64,000 nt of DNA from Chryseobacterium oryzae. Lineage in GTDB: Bacteria > Bacteroidota > Bacteroidia > Flavobacteriales > Weeksellaceae. Below the pieces are notes generated by a model. It saw only the letters and a program-made list of their open reading frames with translations. It ran no database searches and was not told the DNA's origin. Positions 52,322 through 60,934 of the stretch are shown here, piece by piece. Both the position numbers and the translations under genes were made by a program. The stretch lies in NCBI RefSeq assembly GCF_022811665.1, contig NZ_CP094529.1:1860001-1924000 (forward strand), read 5' to 3'. Numbering within the stretch: position 1 is the stretch's first letter; each line of letters opens with the position of its first letter.

Positions 52322-54903
52322 TGATAGAAGAAAATGCTCACGAAGGCGAAAGCTTAAAAAAAGTTTCCGGACTGTATAAAGACTGGTTTCTCGATTATGC
52401 ATCTTATGTTATTTTAGACAGAGCAATTCCGTCTGTTTATGATGGTTTTAAGCCTGTGCAGAGAAGAATTATGCATTCCATGCGAGAACTGGAAGATGAA
52501 AGGTATAATAAAGTTGCCAATATTGTTGGGAATACCATGAAATATCACCCTCACGGTGATGCTTCTATCACAGACGCAATGGTGGGAATTGGGCAGAGAG
52601 AACTTCTTATTGATACGCAGGGAAACTGGGGAAATATTTACACCGGAGATTCTGCCGCTGCTGCAAGATATATTGAAGCACGACTTACTCCTTTTGCATT
52701 AGAAGTTGTATTTAATCCTAAGACTACCATTTGGTCTAAATCTTATGATGGAAGAAATAACGAACCGGTAGATCTTCCCGTGAAATTCCCTTTACTTTTA
52801 GCACAAGGCGTTGAAGGAATTGGAGTCGGTCTTTCTACTAAAATTCTTCCGCATAACTTTAATGAACTTATTAATGCTTCGGTTGCTTATCTTAAAGGAA
52901 AGAAATTTGAGGTTTTTCCTGATTTTTTAACAGCAGGTTATCTTGATGTTTCTGAATATAATGACGGAGCAAGAGGTGGGAAAGTAAGAGCGAGAGCAAA
53001 AATTTCCCAGGTCGATAAACATACCTTAATGATTACCGAACTACCTTTTTCCAAAAATACTGGCGATCTTATAGATTCTATCCTGAAAGCCAATGAAAAA
53101 GGGAAGATTAAAATAAAGAAAATTGAAGACAATACCTCAGACAAGGTAGAAATTCTTATTCATCTTCACAACGATGTTTCGCCAGATAAAACTATAGATG
53201 CACTCTATGCTTTCACAGACTGTCAGGTTACTATTTCTCCCAACGCATGTGTTATTGTAGGAGATAAACCTATGTTTTTGAGTGTTTCGGAAATTCTTAA
53301 AATGAATACCGACCACACCGTTTCTTTATTAAAGAAAGAGCTGGAAATAGAACTGCACGAACTTCAGGAAAACTGGCACTTTTCTTCACTCGAAAGAATT
53401 TTCATAGAAAACAGAATTTATCACGATATTGAAGAAGTTAAAAGTTGGGAAGAAGTTATTAAAACTATTGATGAAGGCTTAAAACCTCATACATCTCATC
53501 TTTTGAGAGCGGTTACGCAGGAAGATATTCTCAGATTAACGGAAATCAGAATCAAAAGAATTTCAAGATTCGATTTAGATAAATTCAAAGAAAATATTGC
53601 AGCTTTAGAGGGCAAAATAGAACAGGTAAAGTTTCATTTATCCAACCTTATTGCTTATGCAATAGATTATTATATCAATATTCAGAAAAAATACGGAAAA
53701 GAAAAAGAAAGAAGAACAGAACTCAGAATTTTTGATACTATTGATGCTACAAAAGTGGCGGTAGCCAATGAAAAGTTCTATGCTAATTTCGAGGAAGGCT
53801 TTATTGGAACTTCTCTGAAGAAAGATAAATATCTGTTTGACTGTTCGGATATTGATGATATCATCACTTTCAGAAAAGACGGAAGTATGAAGGTTGTAAA
53901 AGTAGAAGCTAAAACTTTTATTGGTAAAGACATACAACACGTAGCTATTTGGAAGAAAAATGATAAGAGAACTGTTTATAACATGATTTATCGTGAAGGT
54001 AGAGAAGGACCTTATTATATGAAGCGTTTTTCGGTGACAGGAGTAACCAGAAATACAGATTATCCTTTAGCTTCCGATAAAAAAGGTTCAGAAATGCTTT
54101 ATTTTTCTGCCAATCCTAATGGCGAAGCAGAAGTGGTAACCGTTCTTCTAAAACCAAACCCAAGAATCAGAAAAAATAAAATGGAAATAGATTTTTCTGA
54201 GTTGGCAATTAAAGGAAGAGATTCCAAAGGTAATTTGGTTACAAAATATTCTGTGAAAAAAGTAGATTTGAAGGAAGAAGGAGTTTCTACTCTTGCACCA
54301 AGAAAAATCTGGTTCGATGATACTGTAAGAAGACTAAATGCTGATGCGAGGGGAACTTTTTTAGGCAACTTTAAAGGAGATGATAAAATTTTAACCATCA
54401 ATTCTCAGGGAGAAGCCAAATTGATAAGCTTCGATTTGGGTAACCGTTTCGACGATGAATATATTATTTTAGAGAAATGGAAACCGCAACAGGCAGTTAC
54501 CTGTATTTATTATGATGGAGAAAAAGACATCTATTTTATTAAAAGATTCTTGTTGGAAAATACCACCAATGTTCAGACGTTTATGCCATCCGAACATCCA
54601 AAATCTTTTATAGAGAGTATAATTGTTTCGGATAATGCTTCTGCTGAAATTGTATTTGCTAAAGATAAAGGCAAAGATAGAGATCCTGAAACTGTAAATA
54701 TTGACGAATTTATTTCCATCAAAGGAATAAAAGCCATCGGAAATCAGTTTACCAAATTCAAGGTGAAAAATATTAATATTACAGTTCCCGAACCTGTTGA
54801 AGAGGAACCGGAATTGTACGAAGAACTAGAATTTGGACTTTCCGTAGACGAAGATGGTGGTACAATTGGAGATTTATTTGAGGACGATAACACAGAAGCT
54901 TAA
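52321..54903 (+). CDS. parC: DNA topoisomerase IV subunit A
   Basis: The 860-residue DNA-cleaving subunit has the QVQRRI-type signature (KPVQRRIMHSMREL, about 44-57). The catalytic Tyr117 lies in AAARYIEARLTPFA. The quinolone-region loop is YHPHGDASITDAMV (about 75-88), with Ala81 where E. coli ParC has Ser80 and Asp85 where it has Glu84. A C-terminal beta-pinwheel and an acidic tail (DEDGGTIGDLFEDDNTEA) follow. No gyrase-type GyrA box is visible. It is coupled to the upstream membrane protein gene. Confidence 0.96.
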   Translation: MIEENAHEGESLKKVSGLYKDWFLDYASYVILDRAIPSVYDGFKPVQRRIMHSMRELEDERYNKVANIVGNTMKYHPHGDASITDAMVGIGQRELLIDTQGNWGNIYTGDSAAAARYIEARLTPFALEVVFNPKTTIWSKSYDGRNNEPVDLPVKFPLLLAQGVEGIGVGLSTKILPHNFNELINASVAYLKGKKFEVFPDFLTAGYLDVSEYNDGARGGKVRARAKISQVDKHTLMITELPFSKNTGDLIDSILKANEKGKIKIKKIEDNTSDKVEILIHLHNDVSPDKTIDALYAFTDCQVTISPNACVIVGDKPMFLSVSEILKMNTDHTVSLLKKELEIELHELQENWHFSSLERIFIENRIYHDIEEVKSWEEVIKTIDEGLKPHTSHLLRAVTQEDILRLTEIRIKRISRFDLDKFKENIAALEGKIEQVKFHLSNLIAYAIDYYINIQKKYGKEKERRTELRIFDTIDATKVAVANEKFYANFEEGFIGTSLKKDKYLFDCSDIDDIITFRKDGSMKVVKVEAKTFIGKDIQHVAIWKKNDKRTVYNMIYREGREGPYYMKRFSVTGVTRNTDYPLASDKKGSEMLYFSANPNGEAEVVTVLLKPNPRIRKNKMEIDFSELAIKGRDSKGNLVTKYSVKKVDLKEEGVSTLAPRKIWFDDTVRRLNADARGTFLGNFKGDDKILTINSQGEAKLISFDLGNRFDDEYIILEKWKPQQAVTCIYYDGEKDIYFIKRFLLENTTNVQTFMPSEHPKSFIESIIVSDNASAEIVFAKDKGKDRDPETVNIDEFISIKGIKAIGNQFTKFKVKNINITVPEPVEEEPELYEELEFGLSVDEDGGTIGDLFEDDNTEA

Positions 54904-54908
54904 AAAAA

Positions 54909-55562
54909 ATGAATATTATTATATTAATTATTGCAATTACTGCTTTGGTAACTTTTACAGTTCCTAACGGAAGTGCAAATTTCGAGAAATACAAGTTTAA
55001 TGTAGGAGCTATTCTTCATAGAAAAGAATATATAAGATTGCTTTCTTCCGGATTTTTACATGCGGATTTTATGCATCTCTTATTTAACATGATGACATTG
55101 TACTTTTTTGGTCCCGTGATTGTTGAAGGATTTGGTAATCTTGGATTTCTTTTAATTTATTTCGGATCGATACTTTTAGGAAATATTTTTTCTCTCTTCA
55201 TTTATCAGAATCAATCGTGGTATTCTGCTATTGGTGCAAGTGGAGGAGTTTCTGGAGTATTATTTTCTGCTATTGCATTGGTGCCGCAAATTGGCATTTA
55301 CTTTTTCTTTATCCCGATTCCGATTCCAGGGTTTATTTTTGGTTTGTTGTATTTCAGCTATTCTGTATATATGATGCTGAATCCGAGAATGAATGATAAT
55401 ATTGGGCATGCTGCTCATTTGGGAGGAGCATTTTTCGGATTGGTTTATGCAGTTATTGTTCATCCTGAAAGTGCCATCCAGAATGCATTGTTTATTGCAA
55501 TCATGTCTTTACCTTTGATCTATCTTGCTTACGAAATATTCATCAAAAAAAGAATCGGTTAG
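54909..55562 (+). CDS. Rhomboid intramembrane serine protease
   Basis: The 217-residue membrane protease has six helices. The catalytic Ser is in IGASGGVSGVLFSAIAL (GxSG, about 101-117) and the His in NIGHAAHLGGAFFGLVYA (about 160-177). LHADFMHLLFNM supplies the conserved loop 1 region. It cleaves within membrane helices, with unknown substrates. It sits 5 bases after parC, and the operon ends with a strong terminator. The Flavobacteriia often have rhomboids in such housekeeping operons, but no link to topoisomerase is known. Confidence 0.92.
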   Translation: MNIIILIIAITALVTFTVPNGSANFEKYKFNVGAILHRKEYIRLLSSGFLHADFMHLLFNMMTLYFFGPVIVEGFGNLGFLLIYFGSILLGNIFSLFIYQNQSWYSAIGASGGVSGVLFSAIALVPQIGIYFFFIPIPIPGFIFGLLYFSYSVYMMLNPRMNDNIGHAAHLGGAFFGLVYAVIVHPESAIQNALFIAIMSLPLIYLAYEIFIKKRIG

Positions 55563-55582
55563 AAATTTTCTAACCGATTTTT
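55553..55582 (+). terminator. Terminator of the parE-parC-rhomboid operon
   Basis: AATCGGTTAGAAA and TTTCTAACCGATT form a long stem with a short loop and T tail. The left arm contains the stop codon of the rhomboid gene. Confidence 0.9.
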
Positions 55583-55663
55583 CAATATGAAGCTTTACAT
55601 GTTATAAATCCTTACCTCGAATTAGCTTAGATTAATGAAAGGCTATAAAATATAAACAGACCT

Positions 55664-56515
55664 TTAAATCAAAATATTGAGGCTCGAAGGCTGCACTTTT
55701 ATATGAATGGGAGATTTAATTTTATTGAATTCCCCATCCAGATGCCAATTTTTAGTATTGACTTTAAATTCTATTTCTGAAACCGGTAAATACGTGATGT
55801 AATTGTCCTCTTTCAGCTTTTTGGTAAACATTCTGAACGCAAAAAAAGGAGAATAAGTAATCGGAAATTTCTTTACCAAAACCATATCCACCAAACCATC
55901 GCTTTTACTCGCCATTGGAGCAATATAAGCATTGTTACCAAACTGGCGGGTGTTGGCAATATTAATCATTAGATATTTTCCGTTGTACTGCTTATAATTT
56001 TCATCAAAAAACTTCAGCTTGATGGGTTTATAACTGAAAAATGTTTTCAGGGAAACTTTAATGTAATTTTTGAATCCGCGTGTAGTTTTTTCAAACTCTT
56101 TCACCACTTTTCCGTCGAAACCTGTCCCTGAAACATTAATAGAAAGCTTTCCGTTAACCGTAAAAGTATCTATTTTTCTTGATTTTTTATCTTCAAGCTT
56201 TTTTAAAAGCTCTCCTAAATTTTTACTGAACTGTGTTTCGTTGGAAAATCCATTTCCTGAACCTGCCGGGAAAATAGCGAGAATTTTTTCCGTATTAATA
56301 AGATTCTGGGCAACGGTTGAAATGGTTCCATCTCCGCCTATTGCCACAAAAATATCAACATCATTAAAATGTTTTAAAATAAATTCATCGGTTCCCTGTA
56401 TAGATTCCGAAATATAATATAAAGGATCTTTTACCTTAGATTTCAGATCGTTAAGAAACGGATGATAATTTTTCTTCGCCGAAAAAGGATTAATGATAAA
56501 CGCAATTCTTTCCAT
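55664..56515 (-). CDS. Diacylglycerol/sphingosine kinase-like lipid kinase
   Basis: The 283-residue protein is a YegS/BmrU/DagK-type kinase. It has IAFIINPFSAKKNYH (about 3-17), the nucleotide loop FVAIGGDGTISTVAQNL (about 60-76), and FPAGSGNGFSNET (about 83-95). It ends in the typical LHIDGE-like WHLDGE motif. It phosphorylates a diacylglycerol or related lipid. The start at 56515 is chosen; 13 residues of the longer frame are before the conserved IAFIINP. It is divergent from the rhomboid operon and single. Confidence 0.92.
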   Translation of the reverse strand: MERIAFIINPFSAKKNYHPFLNDLKSKVKDPLYYISESIQGTDEFILKHFNDVDIFVAIGGDGTISTVAQNLINTEKILAIFPAGSGNGFSNETQFSKNLGELLKKLEDKKSRKIDTFTVNGKLSINVSGTGFDGKVVKEFEKTTRGFKNYIKVSLKTFFSYKPIKLKFFDENYKQYNGKYLMINIANTRQFGNNAYIAPMASKSDGLVDMVLVKKFPITYSPFFAFRMFTKKLKEDNYITYLPVSEIEFKVNTKNWHLDGEFNKIKSPIHIKVQPSSLNILI

Positions 56516-56580
56516 TCCCGCAAAATTATAAAATGGAAATGTATTGGAAAGCATTAAACTGTGTTAATCTTACCATATCC

Positions 56581-57489
56581 TCAAAAAACTTCATTGCTTA
56601 GCTCCATATTCACCATTGCTCCTGTAAAATTTCCTGTATGTACAGCATTGGCAACCGACCGCAGAATACTGGAGTTGTCTCCACATGCATAAATTCCGGC
56701 TTCTGTCGTCATTTGTTTATGATCTACGACCAAATGACCATGCTCTGTAAACTTGCAGCCTAAAGATCCGGGAATATCCGAATGCTGTTTGAAATGAAAT
56801 GCTCCGTAAACGGCATCAAAATTCAATTTTTCGCCGTTATTCAAGCTCAAATAATCAACATTTCCTTTATGATGAACCATTTCTTCAATCTCTGTTTCGA
56901 TGATGGAGATTTTATTTTCAGAAAGTTTCTGAAGTTGCTCTTCAGTAAAACAAGCTTCTCCTCTCGTAAAAATGGTAATGTCATCCGTAAGGTTTTTTAT
57001 GATTGAAGAAAGATGAAAACCTCTGTCGCCATTGGCAATAATTGCAGTTTTTCTGTTTCGGAATTCGTAACCGTGACAATAAGGACAATGAATAAGCGAA
57101 ATTCCCCAACATTCTTTAAATCCTTTAATATTCGGAATATCATCTGTAATTCCTGTAGCAAAAATCAGCTTTTTGGCTTTGAACGATTCGCCGTTTTCCG
57201 TAATAACTTCAAAACCATTTTCTGTTTTTTTCCCTTCTATGGCTAATCCTTCAAAAAATGTTATTGTATCATAATTTTCAACCTGTTTTTTTGCATTTTT
57301 CAAAATTTCTAAAGGTTTTTCGCCATCATGAGTAATAAAATTATGAGAATAGGGTGTTTGGCGGTTGCACGGCTTTCCGTTATCCAGAACTAAAACATTC
57401 CTCAAAGATCTTCCTAAAGACATTGCTGCAGAAAGTCCGGCGTAACTTCCGCCAACAATAATAACATCCAATAAATCTGAATTTTTCAT
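56581..57489 (-). CDS. Thioredoxin-reductase-like FAD oxidoreductase
   Basis: This 302-residue flavoprotein has FAD-binding VIIVGGSYAGLSAAMSLGRS (about 8-27), a CPYC motif in HCPYCHGYEFR (about 135-145), and the second FAD motif GIYACGDN (about 270-277). The fold resembles thioredoxin reductase, but the active-site CPYC and the missing NADPH-domain GxGxxA (KTAIIANGDRGF instead) suggest a divergent group also seen in sulfide or FixA-like small reductases. Electron acceptor unknown. The start is at 57489 because a -7 box (57516-57523) lies between it and the longer frame's start. Confidence 0.85.
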   Translation of the reverse strand: MKNSDLLDVIIVGGSYAGLSAAMSLGRSLRNVLVLDNGKPCNRQTPYSHNFITHDGEKPLEILKNAKKQVENYDTITFFEGLAIEGKKTENGFEVITENGESFKAKKLIFATGITDDIPNIKGFKECWGISLIHCPYCHGYEFRNRKTAIIANGDRGFHLSSIIKNLTDDITIFTRGEACFTEEQLQKLSENKISIIETEIEEMVHHKGNVDYLSLNNGEKLNFDAVYGAFHFKQHSDIPGSLGCKFTEHGHLVVDHKQMTTEAGIYACGDNSSILRSVANAVHTGNFTGAMVNMELSNEVF

Positions 57490-57515
57490 ATCTAATCTTT
57501 GGTTTAATTGGTACA

Positions 57516-57523
57516 CAAAGATA
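57516..57523 (-). promoter_or_regulatory. -7 promoter element of the flavoprotein gene
   Basis: TATCTTTG on the minus strand lies 26 bases upstream of the ATG at 57489 and inside the longer reading frame. Confidence 0.65.
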
Positions 57524-57570
57524 TATAAAAAGTGAACCAAGATTTTATAAAATTCTTTTGGTAAAATCAT

Positions 57571-57600
57571 AAAAAAAGTGACTCCGAAGAATCACTTTTA
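57571..57600 (-). terminator. Terminator of the ABC exporter operon
   Basis: AAAAGTGA pairs with TCACTTTT to form an 8-bp stem. On the minus strand a run of T follows, 20 bases past the permease stop. Confidence 0.85.
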
Positions 57601-57620
57601 ATTTGAATAATATTGATGAA

Positions 57621-58466
57621 TTACCAGTCTCTTTTCTTTAATATTAAATAAGAGCCTAAAATAAACAAACCGCACCAAACGACACAGGCAATAAGACTGT
57701 CTATAGGATAAGTAAATTCGTATTTTAAACCTAATGCTTTTGCCATATTAAGCCTGAACATAGGATTAGGAATTAGACTAGACATACTTTCTAACGGAAG
57801 TAACTTACTGAAGAAAAAATCATGCTGAAGAATTTCATTTCTTTCTGCCATCTGTGTACCTTGAACTTTTGCAAAAGTTTCTATTCCGCCAATAATAGAT
57901 TCGCCAACCCATAATGCGAAAAATGCCAAAAACACAAACATAGATTTTCTTAACAATATGGATAAAAACATCAGAAAACAGAAGAATGTAAACAACTTAA
58001 GAAAATAACTTCCTATAAAGTACATTTCCTGATACACCAATGCAGAATCGGTAGTTTTAGAATAATTCAGCCCTAAAAACAAAGTAATTCCGAAAACAAG
58101 TATTGTAGAAATAATGGTAAAAATACTTATCGTAAGAAGCTTTGAACCGATAAACTCTTCTCTACTCAGTCCGTCTATTGTATTTTGTTTAAACATCCTG
58201 TTGCTGAATTCTTGGCAAATGGAGAAAACAATGATAAGTCCTAAAAATATCTTCAGCAATGCCACAATATAGGTGGTAAAATTCCAAATTTCAGGGAAAT
58301 TATACATTCCCTGTTCTTTTAAATTAATTGTACTGCCAAAAATTTCCAGATCTGCCAAACCCATAAAAAGAAAGATAACAAGAATGGCAAAATACATAAT
58401 TGTAAAAACCTTAAATGGAGTGTAATTCAGGTTTTTATAATATTCTAATTTTAATAGCTTCATCAT
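57621..58466 (-). CDS. ABC-2 type transporter permease
   Basis: The 281-residue membrane protein has six hydrophobic helices and an N-terminal amphipathic opening (MMKLLKLEYYKNLNYTPFKVF) typical of bacterial ABC-2 permeases of the CcmA/NatB type. It starts 2 bases after the ATPase stop and is the second gene of a two-gene operon. Two adjacent ATG codons (58466 and 58463) could each be used. The substrate is unknown; such systems export lipids, peptides or drugs. Confidence 0.9.
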   Translation of the reverse strand: MMKLLKLEYYKNLNYTPFKVFTIMYFAILVIFLFMGLADLEIFGSTINLKEQGMYNFPEIWNFTTYIVALLKIFLGLIIVFSICQEFSNRMFKQNTIDGLSREEFIGSKLLTISIFTIISTILVFGITLFLGLNYSKTTDSALVYQEMYFIGSYFLKLFTFFCFLMFLSILLRKSMFVFLAFFALWVGESIIGGIETFAKVQGTQMAERNEILQHDFFFSKLLPLESMSSLIPNPMFRLNMAKALGLKYEFTYPIDSLIACVVWCGLFILGSYLILKKRDW

Positions 58467-58468
58467 GA

Positions 58469-59371
58469 TTATTGTTTGTTTTTTACAAGTTCTAGGAATT
58501 GATTTTCTAAAGATTTCTTTTTCTTTGCCAAGTGAGAAAGATAAATACCTTTCTCTGCTAATTTCTGATTGAGTGCTGAAGCAGAAATTGAAGCATCATC
58601 ACGAATCTGTGCTTTAACCATATCGCCTTCTGTAGATACAGAACTGAACCACTGCAATTCTTCCAAAGCACTCAATAATGCGGTATTTTGATCTGCTTTC
58701 AGTTCAAAAAAGCCCTGATTGCTGGTCATTTCATCTACTCTTCCCGAATAAATCGCTGTTCCTTCTTTCAGAACAATTACATGGCTGCAAATTTTTTCAA
58801 TTTCATCCAAAAGATGACTCGCAATGATAATAGTAATACCCTGTTGTGCAATAGAACCAATTATTTCTCTAATTTGAATAATTCCTTCCGGATCCAGTCC
58901 GTTGGTTGGCTCATCCAGAATAAGAACTTCAGGATTATTCAGCAAAGCAGAAGCAATGGCTAAACGTTGTTTCATCCCTAACGAAAAAGTTTTGAATTTA
59001 TCTTTTTTTCTTTCCAGAAGCTTAACCATGTTCAAAACTTCATCAATTCTTGCAGACGGAGTTCCCTTTATTTCTGCAACAATTTTAAGATTAGTTTCTG
59101 CACTTAGGTAAGGATAAAAATTGGGCTGCTCTATAATTGCTCCAATTCTTTTTAAAGTTTCGGGATCGGTTCCTTTTTTACCAAACCAAAACCAGTCGCC
59201 ACTTGTAGGATTAATGGTGGAAAGCAACATTCCGAAAGTAGTAGATTTCCCACTTCCGTTGGGGCCGAGAAGTCCGTAAACATTTCCTCTTTCTACATCG
59301 AAAGAAATATTGTTCACCACCACTCTTTTGAATTTTTTCGTCAGATTCTTTACTGATAAAACTTTTTCCAT
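58469..59371 (-). CDS. ABC transporter ATP-binding protein
   Basis: The 300-residue ATPase has Walker A GLLGPNGSGKSTTFGML (about 33-49), the Q-loop in GAIIEQPNFYPYLSA, the signature SLGMKQRLAIASALL (about 129-143), Walker B VLILDEPTNGLDPEG (about 150-164) and the H-loop IIIASHLLDEIE. The C-terminal ~80 residues are the extra domain common to drug and Na-export ATPases of this type. It pairs with the downstream permease. No promoter box of strong quality was found. Confidence 0.94.
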   Translation of the reverse strand: MEKVLSVKNLTKKFKRVVVNNISFDVERGNVYGLLGPNGSGKSTTFGMLLSTINPTSGDWFWFGKKGTDPETLKRIGAIIEQPNFYPYLSAETNLKIVAEIKGTPSARIDEVLNMVKLLERKKDKFKTFSLGMKQRLAIASALLNNPEVLILDEPTNGLDPEGIIQIREIIGSIAQQGITIIIASHLLDEIEKICSHVIVLKEGTAIYSGRVDEMTSNQGFFELKADQNTALLSALEELQWFSSVSTEGDMVKAQIRDDASISASALNQKLAEKGIYLSHLAKKKKSLENQFLELVKNKQ

Positions 59372-59562
59372 GTAATTTGAGTTAAGTTATATGTAAAAAG
59401 TCTAAAATTTAGACCAATTGTTACAGAAAAGAAAAATAAGTTTACAGTTTCCTTAATCTGAATAAAAATTTAAAGAAAATTCTTATTTCTCGGAAATAAA
59501 TATTCTTATTCTATTATTAGACTGCGATTGAAAAGGAGCATCATTTTTTAATCAAAAAAACG

Positions 59563-59570
59563 TAACTTTG
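59563..59570 (+). promoter_or_regulatory. -7 promoter element of hpt
   Basis: TAACTTTG ends 18 bases before the ATG at 59589 and overlaps the TTG at 59568 that begins the longest reading frame. Confidence 0.65.
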
Positions 59571-59588
59571 CATCCTACGAAAAATTTT

Positions 59589-60143
59589 ATGGAAAGTATA
59601 CAAGTACACGACAAAACTTTTGTACCCTATCTAAAGGACGCCGAAATTCAGGAAATTGTAAAAGCTACCGCTTTAAAAATATACGAAGATTACAAAGACG
59701 AAACACCAATTTTTGTGGGTGTACTGAATGGAGTAATCATGTTTTTCTCCGATCTTCTGAAACATTATCCCGGTTCCTGCGAAATAGCATTCATCCAAAT
59801 GAGTTCTTATGTAGGAACAGAATCTACGGGAATTGTTTATCAGAAAATGGAATTAACCAAAGATATTAAAGACCGCCACATCATTTTGGTAGAAGATATT
59901 GTAGATACGGGAAATACTGTAGAAAGTCTTTTTAAATATTTCACCGAAACACAGCGTCCTAAATCTGTAAAACTGGCTTCTTTCCTATTAAAACCCGAAG
60001 TTTATAAAAAAGATTTCAAGCTGGATTATATTGGAAAAGAAATTCCTAACAAATTTGTTCTCGGTTACGGTTTAGATTATGATGAATTAGGAAGAAACCT
60101 ACCAAATCTTTACCAGTTAGAAGAAGGACAGATTAACCATTAA
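59589..60143 (+). CDS. hpt: Hypoxanthine phosphoribosyltransferase
   Basis: The 184-residue purine-salvage enzyme joins hypoxanthine or guanine to PRPP. The PRPP motif is ILVEDIVDTGNTVESL (about 94-109), with acidic residues for Mg-PRPP. IFVGVLNGVIMFFSDLLKHY (about 35-54) is the pyrophosphate loop and FVLGYGLDYDELGRNLP (about 158-174) the C-terminal purine site. The ATG at 59589 is used because the promoter lies within the longer frame. It is followed by adk and obg. Confidence 0.95.
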   Translation: MESIQVHDKTFVPYLKDAEIQEIVKATALKIYEDYKDETPIFVGVLNGVIMFFSDLLKHYPGSCEIAFIQMSSYVGTESTGIVYQKMELTKDIKDRHIILVEDIVDTGNTVESLFKYFTETQRPKSVKLASFLLKPEVYKKDFKLDYIGKEIPNKFVLGYGLDYDELGRNLPNLYQLEEGQINH

Positions 60144-60165
60144 GCGCTGTTGGCTGAAAGCTGAT

Positions 60166-60226
60166 AGCTTTTAGCCCCAACTTAAATTAGAAATAAATTT
60201 AATAATAACTTAAAAAAGCTAAAAGC
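60166..60226. repeat. Inverted repeat between hpt and adk
   Basis: GCTTTTAGC (60167-60175) and GCTAAAAGC (60218-60226) are inverted arms 42 bases apart in the 133-base hpt-adk gap. Further GCTGAAAGC-like units lie just before the left arm. The pattern resembles the short dispersed repeats found between genes in this group. Confidence 0.55.
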
Positions 60227-60276
60227 AAAAGCACCCTGCAAAAGCCAGACGCCTATTGCAAAAAGCACTTAACATT

Positions 60277-60855
60277 ATGATAAACATTGTTCTGTTTGGT
60301 CCTCCGGGAAGCGGAAAAGGTACACAAGCTCAAAACCTTATCGACAAATTTAATCTGAAACAAATTTCTACAGGTGATCTTTTCAGATTCAACATGAAAA
60401 ACGATACCGAACTGGGGAAATTGGCAAAATCCTACATCGACAAAGGAGAATTGGTTCCCGATCAGGTAACCACAGATATGTTGGTTGATGAAATAAGAAA
60501 ACCTACCGATGCCGCAGGATTTATTTTTGATGGGTATCCTAGAACAGCAGTTCAGACAGAAGCTTTGGAAAAAATTGTAAAAGAAGAACTGAATGATGAG
60601 ATTGATGTTTGTCTTTCTTTGGTTGTAGAAGATTCAATTTTAGTAGAAAGATTACTGAAAAGAGGTGAAGTGAGCGGAAGATCTGATGACAGCAATGTGG
60701 AAATCATAGAAAACAGAATTAAAGAATACTACGCAAAAACTGCCGAAGTAGCCGAATTATACAAGCAGCAAGGTAAATATGTAGAAATTAACGGTGTTGG
60801 AGACATCAATGAAATTTCAGAAAAACTTTTCGCTGAAGTAGAAAAAGTAAAATAA
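60277..60855 (+). CDS. adk: Adenylate kinase
   Basis: The 192-residue enzyme interconverts ATP + AMP and 2 ADP. The P-loop is LFGPPGSGKGTQAQNL (about 5-20), the AMP site includes STGDLFRFNM and FIFDGYPRTAVQTEAL (about 80-95), and the catalytic Arg is in LKRGEVSGRSDDSNVEIIENR (split). The short LID domain has no zinc Cys, giving the short form. The start at 60277 gives MINIVLFG. It is in a gene row with hpt and obg, separated by inverted repeats. Confidence 0.96.
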   Translation: MINIVLFGPPGSGKGTQAQNLIDKFNLKQISTGDLFRFNMKNDTELGKLAKSYIDKGELVPDQVTTDMLVDEIRKPTDAAGFIFDGYPRTAVQTEALEKIVKEELNDEIDVCLSLVVEDSILVERLLKRGEVSGRSDDSNVEIIENRIKEYYAKTAEVAELYKQQGKYVEINGVGDINEISEKLFAEVEKVK

Positions 60856-60925
60856 GGAATTAGGGTTTAGAAATTAGGTAACAGGTATTAACCTAAATTC
60901 TAAGCTCTAAGCCCTAAATCCTAAG
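60856..60925. repeat. Imperfect inverted repeat between adk and obg
   Basis: The left half (GGAATTAGGGTTTAG...AATTAGGT) and the right half (ACCTAAATTC...GCCCTAAATCC) are imperfect inverted copies built from TTAGG/CCTAA units. It fills nearly all of the adk-obg spacer and could fold as an mRNA hairpin. There is no T tail, so a terminator is unlikely. Confidence 0.6.
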
Positions 60926-60934
60926 TAAAAAAAT

